Of a stretch of DNA of 64,000 nt, positions 10,454 to 18,114 are shown one piece after another (within the stretch, counting starts at the first letter, position 1; each line of letters begins with the position of its first letter). The notes below the pieces were generated by a model that saw nothing but the letters and a program-made list of their open reading frames with translations, had not been told where the DNA came from and did not search any database. A program made the position numbers and the translations under genes. This DNA is from Pseudomonas graminis. GTDB lineage: Bacteria; Pseudomonadota; Gammaproteobacteria; Pseudomonadales; Pseudomonadaceae. The DNA lies in the NCBI RefSeq assembly GCF_002093745.1, contig NZ_MTSB01000004.1, forward strand, positions 124,001 to 188,000. The letters are read 5' to 3'.

Positions 10454-10463
10454 CCCTGTTGCC

Positions 10464-10492
10464 CGCCCATGCTCCGGGACGGGGCATGGGCG
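10464..10492 (+). terminator. Hairpin downstream of glcB
   Basis: CGCCCATGC (10464-10472) pairs perfectly with GCATGGGCG (10484-10492) across an 11-base loop, 11 bases after the glcB stop. There is no U-run, so it may protect the 3' end or act as a weak terminator between convergent genes. Confidence 0.5.
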
Positions 10493-10535
10493 CCCTGTCG
10501 CCGGCAAAAAAACAGGTTTCAACCCACGGACAGCC

Positions 10536-11513
10536 TTACAGCCTGTAAATCGAAATCCAGCTCATGTCCGGGTGCGTGGAGTAGATGTAGTTACCATTAC
10601 GGTTCAACACCGCGCCGCCCACCGACGGGAAATAGGCAATGCAGGTGGCGATGCCTTTAACGGTGTCGATCCGATAGACGTCGTAATTGCAGGTGTAGAT
10701 TGCATAGACGTATCGGTCATCCGGCGTCACGCCGATGACTTTCACCGGGTAGCCCTGGCTGCCGATCTTCTCCCTATAAAAGGTTTTGTTCGTCGCAGCA
10801 TCGACGATATAGACCTCATCGACCCCGCCCACATACAGCCACGCGCCGTCGGCACTGAACGCCATTGATCGCGGGTCATAGAAACCGGGAATCTCATGCT
10901 GCAGGTAATCGACCTTGCTGATCGCCAGAACATCAGTGGGCGCAGTCCGATCCACCAGCATCGTGGCGTAGAAACGGTCATTCAAAGGGCTGATTCCCAA
11001 CGCCAGCGACGCATTGGTCAGGGCGCCCAGATCGAATTCGTTTTCGACGGTGTAGTTTTCAGTCTCGATCAGACGGATCAGCCCACCCAATGCGTCCTGA
11101 AAGGAAAGACAGATAAACCGGCCATCCGGGCTGCACAGCACCCGGTTCACGTTGGCCGCCGGCAGTATCCGGATGACCTCGCGCAAGCGGGTATCGACCA
11201 CGTAGCATTTTTTCTGGCCAATGGTGTAGAGCCGTTTGCCATCGGGACTCAGGGCAATGGCGCCTGCGCCGGCTCGTTTGATGCTGCCCACAATGCTTGC
11301 GCTCGCGATATCGACCACGCTGACTTCACGGCCACTCTCATGAGCGACATACAGGGTGGTTTCATCAGGGCTGATTGCGAGTTCTGCGGGTACAAACCCC
11401 AAGGGAATGATGCCGGTCAACCAGGCGATGTCCAGTGGCTCTCCTGAACTGACCGGTTCTATCATGTGAGTCAAAGTTCTTACATGTTGAGATGCCTTTT
11501 TTTGCATTTCCAT
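10536..11513 (-). CDS. YVTN-type beta-propeller protein, function unknown
   Basis: This protein of about 325 residues is built of beta-propeller repeats of the YVTN/NHL-like type. Recurring blade motifs are ELAISPDETTLYVAHESGRE, AIALSPDGKRLYTIG, RVLCSPDGRFICLSF, SMAFSADGAWLYVGG and VIGVTPDDRYVYAIY, about 42 residues apart, suggesting seven blades. The N-terminus shows no convincing signal peptide or membrane segment, so it appears cytoplasmic or non-classically exported. The start could be GTG 11516, ATG 11513 or ATG 11507; ribosome sites are weak. It is convergent with glcB and upstream DNA is non-coding, so context gives no clue. Confidence 0.75.
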   Translation of the reverse strand: MEMQKKASQHVRTLTHMIEPVSSGEPLDIAWLTGIIPLGFVPAELAISPDETTLYVAHESGREVSVVDIASASIVGSIKRAGAGAIALSPDGKRLYTIGQKKCYVVDTRLREVIRILPAANVNRVLCSPDGRFICLSFQDALGGLIRLIETENYTVENEFDLGALTNASLALGISPLNDRFYATMLVDRTAPTDVLAISKVDYLQHEIPGFYDPRSMAFSADGAWLYVGGVDEVYIVDAATNKTFYREKIGSQGYPVKVIGVTPDDRYVYAIYTCNYDVYRIDTVKGIATCIAYFPSVGGAVLNRNGNYIYSTHPDMSWISIYRL

Positions 11514-11857
11514 CACCAGTCAATGGGCCTTGTAAGACCGCCAGAACGGGGAATAGATAAGAAGATATATCCCCGTCATCCAACGATGCGGCCAAGACAC
11601 CGATGCCGCTCCGATCCAGAACATAGGGTCATTGAATACTCAACACGAGGGGATGGGTACTGTCAGAAATGACAGTCGAAAGCCGTCAGAACCGTCCAGA
11701 TGAGGGTCACAAAAGCGTCGCAGGACAGCGCGGTCGGGCAGTCCAGCCCGGCTGCCGGAAGCGCTCGCGACAGGGCGACCACTGGTCAGGGAAAACACCT
11801 GGCAGAACGGCAGTTGCGGAGGGGGAAAGAAGCTCGACCTCGCGTTGGCGAAGCGAC
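11514..11857. other. Non-coding gap with a stable hairpin
   Basis: About 340 bases lie between the gntR stop and the propeller-gene start. No credible ORF is seen. One notable structure is ACTGTCA-GAAA-TGACAGT (11659-11676), a perfect 7-bp stem with a GNRA tetraloop. It could be the 3' end of a transcript or part of a small RNA; there is no U-run. Confidence 0.4.
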
Positions 11858-12874
11858 TCAGGAGCTTTCCCGCACCACCAGCTCGAACCCCAGATCCACC
11901 TGCGGGGCCTGTGTGATGCCATCGAGCAGGCCGAGCAGCAACTGAGCGGCGCGCTGCCCGACTTCCTGCCTGGGCGTGCGTATCGAGGTCAGGCGGGGAA
12001 CCATATGAGCCGAACCGGGCAGGTCATTGAAACCCACCAGGGCGACCTGATCGGGGATCGCCACACCCAGACGCAAGGCCTCCAGCGCAGCGCCCTGAGC
12101 CAGGTCGTCATTACAGAAGAACACCCCGTCGACATCGGGATGCTCGTCGAGCAAACGGGCAAACAGCTCACCGCCCAGACCGATCGAAGACGACTGGCGC
12201 GTCGAGACCTGCAGATCGGGATCGAATAAGCCGGCCCCTTCCAGTACCTGACGAAACCCTGCGCCACGCTGCAACACGCGAGGGTCGAGCTGGGCCGCCA
12301 TGTAAGCCAGCCGACGGCGACCACGCCCCAACAGATGGCGCGCGGCCTCGGCACCGGCCTGCTGCTGGGAGAAGCCGACGCAATAAGCACCGCGTCGGGT
12401 GTCCAGCTCCATCATATGGACACAGGGCACACCACTGGTTTCCAGCATCTGACGCGAAGCGGGCGTGTGGTCGAAGCCGGTCAGCAGAACCCCTCTTGGC
12501 CGATTGACCAGATGGTTGCGCAGCAGCGTTTCCTCTTCCTCGGGCGAGTAGTGATAGTTGCCGATCACCACATCCAGACCGCGAATACGCAGCACGTTCT
12601 GAATGGCTTCCAGTGTTTCGATGAATAACTGATTGGACAGCGACGGCACCAGCACCACCACGGTCTGACTGCAGGATGAAGCCAGCGCCCTCGCGGCCGA
12701 ATTGGCCACGTAACCCAGGCTTTGCGCGGCCGCCCGTACTTTTTCGACCAGCTCCGGCGCCACCGTGGAAACGCCACGCAGCGCACGGGATGCGGTAATC
12801 GGCGAAACGGCAGCCAGCCGCGCCACCTCATCAAGGGTCGGGCGACCGGTAGAGCGGGAACCAATGCGGGTCAT
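11858..12874 (-). CDS. gntR: LacI-family repressor of gluconate genes
   Basis: This 338-residue LacI/GalR regulator has an N-terminal helix-turn-helix and hinge (PTLDEVARLAAVSPITASRA near residues 12-31, then LGYVANSAARALAS) and a periplasmic-binding-like effector domain (VVLVPSLSNQLFIETLEAIQ; VDGVFFCNDDLAQGAALEAL; VGFNDLPGSAHMVP). It lies divergent to gluconokinase and the gluconate permease, as in other pseudomonads where GntR represses these genes and is released by gluconate or 6-phosphogluconate. A copy of the AGCGCT-centred palindrome lies 50-63 bases upstream of its start, so self-regulation is likely. No strong ribosome site precedes the ATG at 12874. Confidence 0.9.
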   Translation of the reverse strand: MTRIGSRSTGRPTLDEVARLAAVSPITASRALRGVSTVAPELVEKVRAAAQSLGYVANSAARALASSCSQTVVVLVPSLSNQLFIETLEAIQNVLRIRGLDVVIGNYHYSPEEEETLLRNHLVNRPRGVLLTGFDHTPASRQMLETSGVPCVHMMELDTRRGAYCVGFSQQQAGAEAARHLLGRGRRRLAYMAAQLDPRVLQRGAGFRQVLEGAGLFDPDLQVSTRQSSSIGLGGELFARLLDEHPDVDGVFFCNDDLAQGAALEALRLGVAIPDQVALVGFNDLPGSAHMVPRLTSIRTPRQEVGQRAAQLLLGLLDGITQAPQVDLGFELVVRESS

Positions 12875-12923
12875 GCGTTGCCAACTAACATAGGGGTTGC
12901 CAAATGTGTCGAATGCCCCATAA

Positions 12924-12937
12924 GGTAGCGCTGTCTC
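12924..12937. promoter_or_regulatory. GntR operator candidate O1 (gntR side)
   Basis: AGGTAGCGCTGTCT matches the perfect palindrome AGACAGCGCTGTCT found at O2 in 12 of 14 positions. It lies 50 bases upstream of gntR. From memory, the published P. aeruginosa GntR motif also contains TAGCGCT, as here. Confidence 0.65.
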
Positions 12938-13085
12938 ATGGAACGTGACAATGCTTTATCGCTGGTTTCACATTGGTCACCCTGCCTGGGTCGCCGCGGA
13001 GAACAGCCTCCGATGATTGATGATGAACCCAAAACAACGACAAGAACTGGAACAGCCCGGGCTGATGCATGCGTCCATCGGACAA

Positions 13086-13099
13086 AGACAGCGCTGTCT
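13086..13099. promoter_or_regulatory. GntR operator candidate O2 (gntK)
   Basis: AGACAGCGCTGTCT is a perfect 14-bp palindrome with the AGCGCT core typical of LacI-family operators. It ends 18 bases before the gntK GTG start, where bound repressor would block initiation. Confidence 0.72.
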
Positions 13100-13117
13100 C
13101 CAGACGAGGTGCCTACT

Positions 13118-13645
13118 GTGACAACTGCGAACACTGCTATTTCCGCCCTTGTAGTGATGGGTGTATCGGGCTGCGGCAAAAGTGCCGTCGGTGCCGAGAT
13201 TGCCTTGAACAGCGGCGGTCGCCTGATCGAAGGCGATGCGTTCCACCCTCAGGCAAACATCGACAAGATGAGCGCCGGAACCCCCCTCAACGATGAAGAC
13301 CGTGCGGGCTGGCTGAGTCGCCTCGGTGAAGAAATGGCCACGGCCCTCGCCAACGGTGAACACCCCGTCCTGACCTGCTCGGCCCTCAAGCGCGCTTATC
13401 GCGAAAGCCTGCGTGATGCGGTTCCCGGCTTGGGATTCGTCTTTCTGGAACTGACCAAAGAACTCGCGGCCGAACGCTGCTCGCATCGGCCCGGCCATTT
13501 CATGCCCGCTAGCCTGGTCGACAGCCAGTTCGCCACACTCGAATCTCCTGCGGGCGAGCCGCTGACGCTGGTGGTCGATGCAACCCAGCCTATCGATGTG
13601 ATTGGCAGGCAAGCCGCGGCATGGTGGAAAGACTCTCACGCCTGA
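13118..13645 (+). CDS. gntK: Gluconokinase
   Basis: This kinase phosphorylates gluconate to 6-phosphogluconate, feeding the Entner-Doudoroff pathway. It is 175 residues from the GTG at 13118, which has GAGG 8 bases upstream; in-frame ATG codons further upstream would add residues foreign to the family and cross the O2 operator. The Walker A motif MGVSGCGKSAVG is at residues 12-23. Family motifs follow: IEGDAFHPQANIDKM, GTPLNDEDRAGWL, TCSALKRAYRE and HFMPASLVDSQFATLE. It is flanked by operator-like palindromes and followed by the gluconate permease. Confidence 0.94.
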   Translation: MTTANTAISALVVMGVSGCGKSAVGAEIALNSGGRLIEGDAFHPQANIDKMSAGTPLNDEDRAGWLSRLGEEMATALANGEHPVLTCSALKRAYRESLRDAVPGLGFVFLELTKELAAERCSHRPGHFMPASLVDSQFATLESPAGEPLTLVVDATQPIDVIGRQAAAWWKDSHA

Positions 13646-13657
13646 TAAAGGCGTGAG
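13635..13657 (+). terminator. Hairpin at the gntK stop
   Basis: CTCACGCC (13635-13642) pairs with GGCGTGAG (13650-13657), embedding the gntK stop in the loop. There is no U-run. It may set kinase-to-permease mRNA ratios or act as a partial terminator before the internal operator O3. Confidence 0.4.
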
Positions 13658-13662
13658 TCCCA

Positions 13663-13678
13663 AAGACAGCGCTGTCTT
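13663..13678. promoter_or_regulatory. GntR operator candidate O3 (gntT)
   Basis: AAGACAGCGCTGTCTT is a perfect 16-bp palindrome containing the whole O2 14-mer. It lies in the 99-base gap between gntK and gntT, which suggests that the permease has its own GntR-controlled promoter. Confidence 0.72.
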
Positions 13679-13744
13679 GAGCACACACGATAGAACGACG
13701 GCGCTCTTTGCAGTTGCCTAAAATAATAACCGGAGAGACACCCC

Positions 13745-15097
13745 ATGTTCGGTATGACCCATGAGACGTTCTTGCTCGTCGATGCGTTAGTCACCATCGT
13801 CGGCCTTGTGCTGTTGATTACCACCTTCAAGGTACACCCCTTCGTCGCGCTGACCCTGGCGGCAGGCTTTCTTGGCCTGACCTCAGGAATGCCGGTGGAA
13901 AAAGTCATGAAATCATTCCAGGACGGCTTCGGCGGCGTACTGGGGTTTGTCGGCATCATCCTCGGTTTGGGCACCATGCTCGGCAAACTGATGGCCGACT
14001 CGGGCGGCGCGGATCAGATCGCGCAGACACTGATTCGCACCTTCGGCAAACAGAAAGTGCATTGGGCAATGATGTTTTCTGCCTTTCTGGTGGGCATTCC
14101 ATTGTTCTTCGAGATCGGTTTCGTTCTGCTGATCCCGCTGGTGTTCATCGTTGCACGTCGCACCGGCGTGTCCATTGTCAAGATCGGCATTCCGCTGCTC
14201 GCCGGCCTTTCAGCGGTACACGGTCTGGTTCCACCGCACCCGGGCCCGCTGCTGGCCATCGGCATTTTCGGGGCTGACATCGGCAAGACCATTTTTTACG
14301 GGCTGATCGTGGCGTTGCCTACGGCAATCATCGCCGGCCCGATCTACGGCAACTGGATCTCCAAACGCATCCCCGGCACCCCTTCTCAGGAATTGATGGA
14401 CCAGATCGCCAAGGAATCGAGCACCGATAACCTGCCGGGCTTCGGCATTACGCTGATCACGATCCTGTTGCCCGTGTTTCTGATGCTGCTCAAGACCTTC
14501 GCTGACGTGGTGTTGCCGGAAAACAACATGTTCCGCATCTGGATGGACCTGATCGGTCACCCGATCACAGCCCTGCTTGCCGCGCTGTTGCTGGCGTTCT
14601 ACACCTTCGGTGCTGCGCGCGGCTTTGATCGCACGAAAATCATGAAGTTACTGGACCAGAGCCTGGCGCCGGTAGCCGCAATCGTTTTGATCGTGGGTGC
14701 AGGCGGTGGCTTCAAGCAGATGCTGGTCGCCAGCGGCGTGGGTGACGTGATCGGGCACATGGCCGTGCAGGCACAGATCAACCCGATCATGCTGGCCTGG
14801 CTGGTAGCGGCCGTGATCCGCATCGCAACCGGTTCGGCGACTGTCGCGACCATCACCGGTGCCGGCATTGTTGCGCCGGTGGTGGGCCTGATTCCGGGCG
14901 TCAATCGCGAGTTGCTGGTGTTGGCCACTGGCGCCGGCTCGTTGATCCTGTCGCACGTGAACGATGCCGGTTTCTGGCTGGTGAAGCAGTACTTCAACAT
15001 GACCGTTGCCGAGACCTTCAAAACCTGGACGGTGATGGAGACCATTCTCTCGGTGGTTGGCCTGATATTCATCATGTTGCTGTCAATGGCGGTTTAA
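13745..15097 (+). CDS. gntT: Gluconate:H+ symporter, GntP family
   Basis: This is a 450-residue inner-membrane permease of the GntP family that imports D-gluconate. About twelve hydrophobic segments are visible. Family motifs include GGVLGFVGIILGLGTMLGKL near residue 55, FLVGIPLFFEIGFVLLIPLV, GLVPPHPGPLLAIGI, ATGSATVATITGAGIVAP near 365 and SLILSHVNDAGFWLVKQYF. GGAG lies just upstream of the ATG. It follows gntK with its own operator-like palindrome. Confidence 0.94.
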   Translation: MFGMTHETFLLVDALVTIVGLVLLITTFKVHPFVALTLAAGFLGLTSGMPVEKVMKSFQDGFGGVLGFVGIILGLGTMLGKLMADSGGADQIAQTLIRTFGKQKVHWAMMFSAFLVGIPLFFEIGFVLLIPLVFIVARRTGVSIVKIGIPLLAGLSAVHGLVPPHPGPLLAIGIFGADIGKTIFYGLIVALPTAIIAGPIYGNWISKRIPGTPSQELMDQIAKESSTDNLPGFGITLITILLPVFLMLLKTFADVVLPENNMFRIWMDLIGHPITALLAALLLAFYTFGAARGFDRTKIMKLLDQSLAPVAAIVLIVGAGGGFKQMLVASGVGDVIGHMAVQAQINPIMLAWLVAAVIRIATGSATVATITGAGIVAPVVGLIPGVNRELLVLATGAGSLILSHVNDAGFWLVKQYFNMTVAETFKTWTVMETILSVVGLIFIMLLSMAV

Positions 15098-15113
15098 CGC
15101 CTGCGATACCGTC

Positions 15114-15145
15114 GGCCTTCGCGGGCAGCCAGACCCGCGAAGGCC
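15114..15145 (+). terminator. Strong hairpin downstream of gntT
   Basis: GGCCTTCGCGGG (15114-15125) pairs perfectly with CCCGCGAAGGCC (15134-15145) over an 8-base loop, 16 bases after gntT. This 12-bp stem is the kind of 3' hairpin common after pseudomonad genes. No U-run follows. Confidence 0.55.
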
Positions 15146-15630
15146 AATGGCTGCCCCTCCTGTCTCGATGTAGCTCCCGCACAAACCCACCGTGTAAACA
15201 CAGCCCACGGCTAGAAGTGCCCCTCGTAATCAGCTCCTTCCTACACCGCAGCACACCACTTTCATTTGAATTTTCAGAAAGCTCGGGCAATCTTTCCCAG
15301 TCACGCCTACGCTTACACTCATCTGAAGGCGGGCTTGCCTGGTATCGACGGGCGAGGCTGTGGCGACCTTGATGCGTGCCGCTATCACGTTACTTTTTAC
15401 GTTACGCCAGTAAATACGGGCATTTTCACGTCAAAACGGGCAGAATTGGCGCACTCGTCGTATCGAGGATGCAAATCTCGATGACAAGAAAATGAACCGA
15501 GGGAATTAAATTCACCACTGCGACGTCATAAGACGGATGCATTTGGATGCACTCGGCAACAATTACCACGCAAAGGCAAACGCCAGCCTCTTGAGAGAGG
15601 CGTTTTCAAGAGGCCATCAAGGAAAAGATT
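15146..15630. other. Long non-coding region upstream of csrA
   Basis: No supportable gene is seen in these 485 bases. Two hairpins lie near csrA. The first, at 15462-15482, is ATCGAGGAT-GCAA-ATCTCGAT, a GNRA-capped stem with one bulged G and a GGA. The second, at about 15579-15605, has AAACG...CGTTT outer and CCTCT...GAGG inner pairing with four U after it, 26 bases before csrA. The length suggests a long csrA leader or a small RNA ending before csrA. Confidence 0.45.
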
Positions 15631-15819
15631 ATGTTGATACTCACTCGCAAAGTAGGCGAAAGCATAAACATCGGTGACGAGATCACCGTCACGATTCTTG
15701 GCGTTCAAGGGCTTCAGGTCCGGCTGGGCATCAATGCACCTAAAAATGTTTCAGTGCATCGTGAAGAAATCTACAAACGTATCCAGGCAGAACTGGCTCC
15801 CAATCAGGACCCACAATAA
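15631..15819 (+). CDS. csrA: Carbon storage/secondary metabolism regulator CsrA (RsmA family)
   Basis: This 62-residue RNA-binding regulator dimerises and binds GGA motifs near ribosome sites. The sequence begins [20 protein letters not shown] and continues [20 protein letters not shown]; the conserved Arg in HREEIY, needed for RNA contact, is present. AAGGAAAA lies just upstream of the ATG. P. syringae genomes carry several csrA/rsmA paralogues. From memory its position near hmgA resembles the copy called CsrA3 in DC3000, but I cannot verify this. It is monocistronic, with a strong terminator downstream. Confidence 0.95.
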   Translation: MLILTRKVGESINIGDEITVTILGVQGLQVRLGINAPKNVSVHREEIYKRIQAELAPNQDPQ

Positions 15820-15875
15820 TCGTCGACGCTCCCCCTATTCGATGCTGACCTGCTGACTGTTGGCAGACCAGCCAT

Positions 15876-15900
15876 ACGGCGCCTTTGGGCGCCGTTTTTT
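15876..15900 (+). terminator. Rho-independent terminator of csrA
   Basis: ACGGCGCC-TTTG-GGCGCCGT (15876-15895) is a perfect 8-bp GC-rich stem directly followed by further T residues, 57 bases after the csrA stop. Confidence 0.9.
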
Positions 15901-16420
15901 ATGCCTGCTTTGCACCCCTTTCCACAGCCCTTCATCTGATCAGCCGGAACTGTCAACCGCGCCTCACCGCGTCGGCACTCATACGCCAGGCCAGGCCCCT
16001 ACCGTTGCTTCGGCCATTAAACGCAATAAGAAAAGCCTGTCGGGCGGCGGCGACAATGACAGCACCCGTGTCTGCATCATGCACGGCAATCGACCTTACA
16101 ACGGCACCGTTATGAAGTTCAGGTTTTTTCAACTTTAAACGATCAATGTCACGCGTTGATCTTCCCATCAAAAGTTCGTATTAAAAAGCGCGCAATTGCC
16201 AAGAGTAAAAGAGTGACAATACGTGTCAGAAAAAGTGACGAGACACCCGAAAAGTATAACGCTCAGGTGCGTCAAATCAGGCGCACACACAACCATCACC
16301 GCTGACCTTCACGCCACAAGCTAATGATTTTAATGATGTTGACTTCTCATGCCGCGCGGCACCGGATGATGAGAAGAGTATGCCGCCGCCAACCCGGAAC
16401 ATTCGGGCGACCCAATGAAA
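15901..16420. other. Non-coding gap between csrA and the DUF1652 gene
   Basis: These 520 bases hold only short ORFs with no ribosome site or family resemblance. The stretch from about 16130 to 16370 is AT-richer than its surroundings. I see no clear RNA gene, though a small RNA cannot be excluded. Confidence 0.35.
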
Positions 16421-16448
16421 AGGCCCCGATCAATAATGAACAGGGCCT
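16421..16448 (-). terminator. Terminator of the DUF1652 gene
   Basis: On the minus strand AGGCCC pairs with GGGCCT across a 16-base loop and is followed by TTTTC, about 42 bases after the DUF1652 stop. Confidence 0.6.
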
Positions 16449-16489
16449 CTCGAGCTACCGGGGAAGCAGCATCATGGCACGATCAGGGC

Positions 16490-16750
16490 TCAGGCCGCGC
16501 TGTGCTGCGCTTGTGGCGCTGTGGCGGTTGCCCACCCGGCGCGCAGTTTCGCCACCAGACCTGATATGTCACGGCTGGTTTTTATCCCGGCCATGGAAAT
16601 ATCTGTCTTGTGGAAGACACGCCCGGACGCCAGGTCGTTTATCTTCACCGTCATGTGACCATTGGCGATGGTGCAGGTGCAGCGCAACGGCAGAAACGCA
16701 ACTTCAACGATATTCCTGAGTTCTAACTCAGACAATCCACTCGCGATCAT
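16490..16750 (-). CDS. DUF1652 protein
   Basis: This 86-residue protein belongs to the Pseudomonas-restricted DUF1652 family, recognised from ELELRNIVEVAFLPLRCTC near the N-terminus, followed by GHMTVKINDLASGRVFHKTD and GIKTSRDISGLVAKLRAG. The Ala/Gln-rich tail is low complexity. AAGGAG lies 8 bases upstream of the ATG at 16750, which supports translation. It has its own terminator and no operon partners. No function is established for the family. Confidence 0.83.
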   Translation of the reverse strand: MIASGLSELELRNIVEVAFLPLRCTCTIANGHMTVKINDLASGRVFHKTDISMAGIKTSRDISGLVAKLRAGWATATAPQAQHSAA

Positions 16751-17200
16751 CTCTTTATCTCCTTATGTGTGTAAGCATGACCCGACAGTGACAAAATTTC
16801 GGCAATTTTTATTATTGATAAACGTTTAAAAACGGCACGTGCCAGCCCGCCAATTATCCGTCGTCACTCACCTGATGCTTCATGTACTTATACGCTTCAA
16901 ACAGCCCCACAATCAACGCCCTTACAAAAATATAAACAGTGCGTTTAATAACGTTATTGAAGGCCTTGCCTGAAAAAACGATTCACCGTAAAGGTTTTCA
17001 ACGTAAAACCGCATGACGTGAATCAATCAATCAAAAAACGGCTTGATTCAAGGAAAGTAAAGACTGACGAACGGTCAGTGGCGGCAGGGGATTATCAGAC
17101 GGTATAAGGGGGCGCAGGGCAGGATTGGCACATTAAAGACGACCGCGAAAGACGACCGCGCCGGACGAGTCTTTTCAAAAGAAGGCCGGAATAGGGAAAC
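16751..17200. other. AT-rich non-coding region with palindromes
   Basis: No gene is supported. Several structured sites are seen. AATAACGTTATT (16947-16958) is a perfect palindrome. GGTTTT-N6-AAAACC lies near 16999-17016. A TGAATCAA/TTGATTCA inverted repeat lies near 17020-17050. ACTGAC-GAACG-GTCAGT (17063-17079) resembles a TetR-type operator. A perfect tandem 13-mer AAAGACGACCGCG occupies 17135-17147 and 17148-17160. The density of dyads suggests a regulatory region or small RNA. Confidence 0.4.
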
Positions 17201-17229
17201 GCACGGGCCGATCAGGGTATCGGCCGTGC
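17201..17229 (-). terminator. Hairpin downstream of the acetyltransferase gene
   Basis: GCACGG(G)CCGAT pairs with ATCGGCCGTGC over a 6-base loop with one bulged G, 19 bases past the stop of the gene at 17248. The minus-strand continuation is only weakly U-rich (GTTTCCC). Confidence 0.55.
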
Positions 17230-17247
17230 GGGCTCTCAATCGGGCGA

Positions 17248-17730
17248 TTACAGCTCCGAGCCGGAAAGACGAAGGTGGATCAGCGCCACCCGAGCCCCCT
17301 GTTTATCGCGCTTCTCTTCGATGGCGTAAGGACGAAACCCCATGCGCGGGTAGAACAACAGCCCAGGGACATTGTGGTTGTAGCAGGAGGCGATCAATTC
17401 CTTGGCTTCATGCTTGTCGAATGCGATCCCCATCATGCTGGTGATCATGAAGCGCCCTACCCCTTTTGACCTCGCCTTCGGGGCGATGATGACGTTGCCC
17501 AGCGAGCAACGACCGCGAAATTCGCACTGGGAAAAGTTGGCGAAACCGACCACTTCACCGTCCATCTCGATGACGGTCGAGTCATGCCGGGTCGTCAACG
17601 CATCACTGAGTTCGGAAGGTGTCAGCGGGTAAGTGGCCCTGGGGAACATGTAAAACAGTTCGTCAGCGTTCTGCGGCAGTTCGCAGATAATCGGGATATC
17701 TTTTTCTTCCAAGGGACGGTGGAGGAACAT
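17248..17730 (-). CDS. GNAT-family N-acetyltransferase
   Basis: This is a 160-residue GNAT protein from the ATG at 17730 (MFLHRPLEEKDIPIICEL), with AGAGG about 11 bases upstream; an upstream in-frame ATG at 17820 would add 30 non-conserved residues. GNAT motif A is recognisable as LGNVIIAPKARSKGVGRFMI near residues 85-105, with the acetyl-CoA-binding R/Q-x-x-G-x-G/A pattern. NHNVPGLLFYPRMGFRPY is the usual motif B. The substrate is unknown and neighbours give no clue. Confidence 0.82.
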   Translation of the reverse strand: MFLHRPLEEKDIPIICELPQNADELFYMFPRATYPLTPSELSDALTTRHDSTVIEMDGEVVGFANFSQCEFRGRCSLGNVIIAPKARSKGVGRFMITSMMGIAFDKHEAKELIASCYNHNVPGLLFYPRMGFRPYAIEEKRDKQGARVALIHLRLSGSEL

Positions 17731-18114
17731 TAGGCGGTAACCTCTTGAAGAAATTGAAGAAAGCGCGATTGACGCAATGTGTACATCAGTGGCCCGGGCG
17801 GTGGCAGATGACGAAAACACAGCGCCCGCGCGGGTACAGCATAATCCCCGACTATCAAAAAGGGCTACCTCAATAACAAATCGTGCTAACCGGCGTCTCC
17901 TTGACTCGGCCTTCGGGCATTGGCCGCAACCTGTTGAAGCGTAGAGGTTTGTGCCGCCCCCTTCGCCAACCTGTCAACACCCTGACCTCGACACGGTCCG
18001 GCTGCCTGCCGGCAGAACATGCAATATGCTGTAACCCGATGTTTGCCGACTCTCCTTGCAACCCACGTGCATAACCTGCATTTATTGCGATTCGCCGACT
18101 GGAACACTCGCCTC
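17731..18114. other. Divergent promoter region
   Basis: These 384 bases separate the minus-strand acetyltransferase and the plus-strand hydrolase. Short ORFs here have no support. A small hairpin CTGCCTGCCGGCAG lies near 18002-18015. No recognisable operator is seen. Confidence 0.35.

Noticed and set aside
15266..15484. 72-codon frame upstream of csrA
   Set aside because: No ribosome site or family resemblance; it lies in a structured non-coding region.
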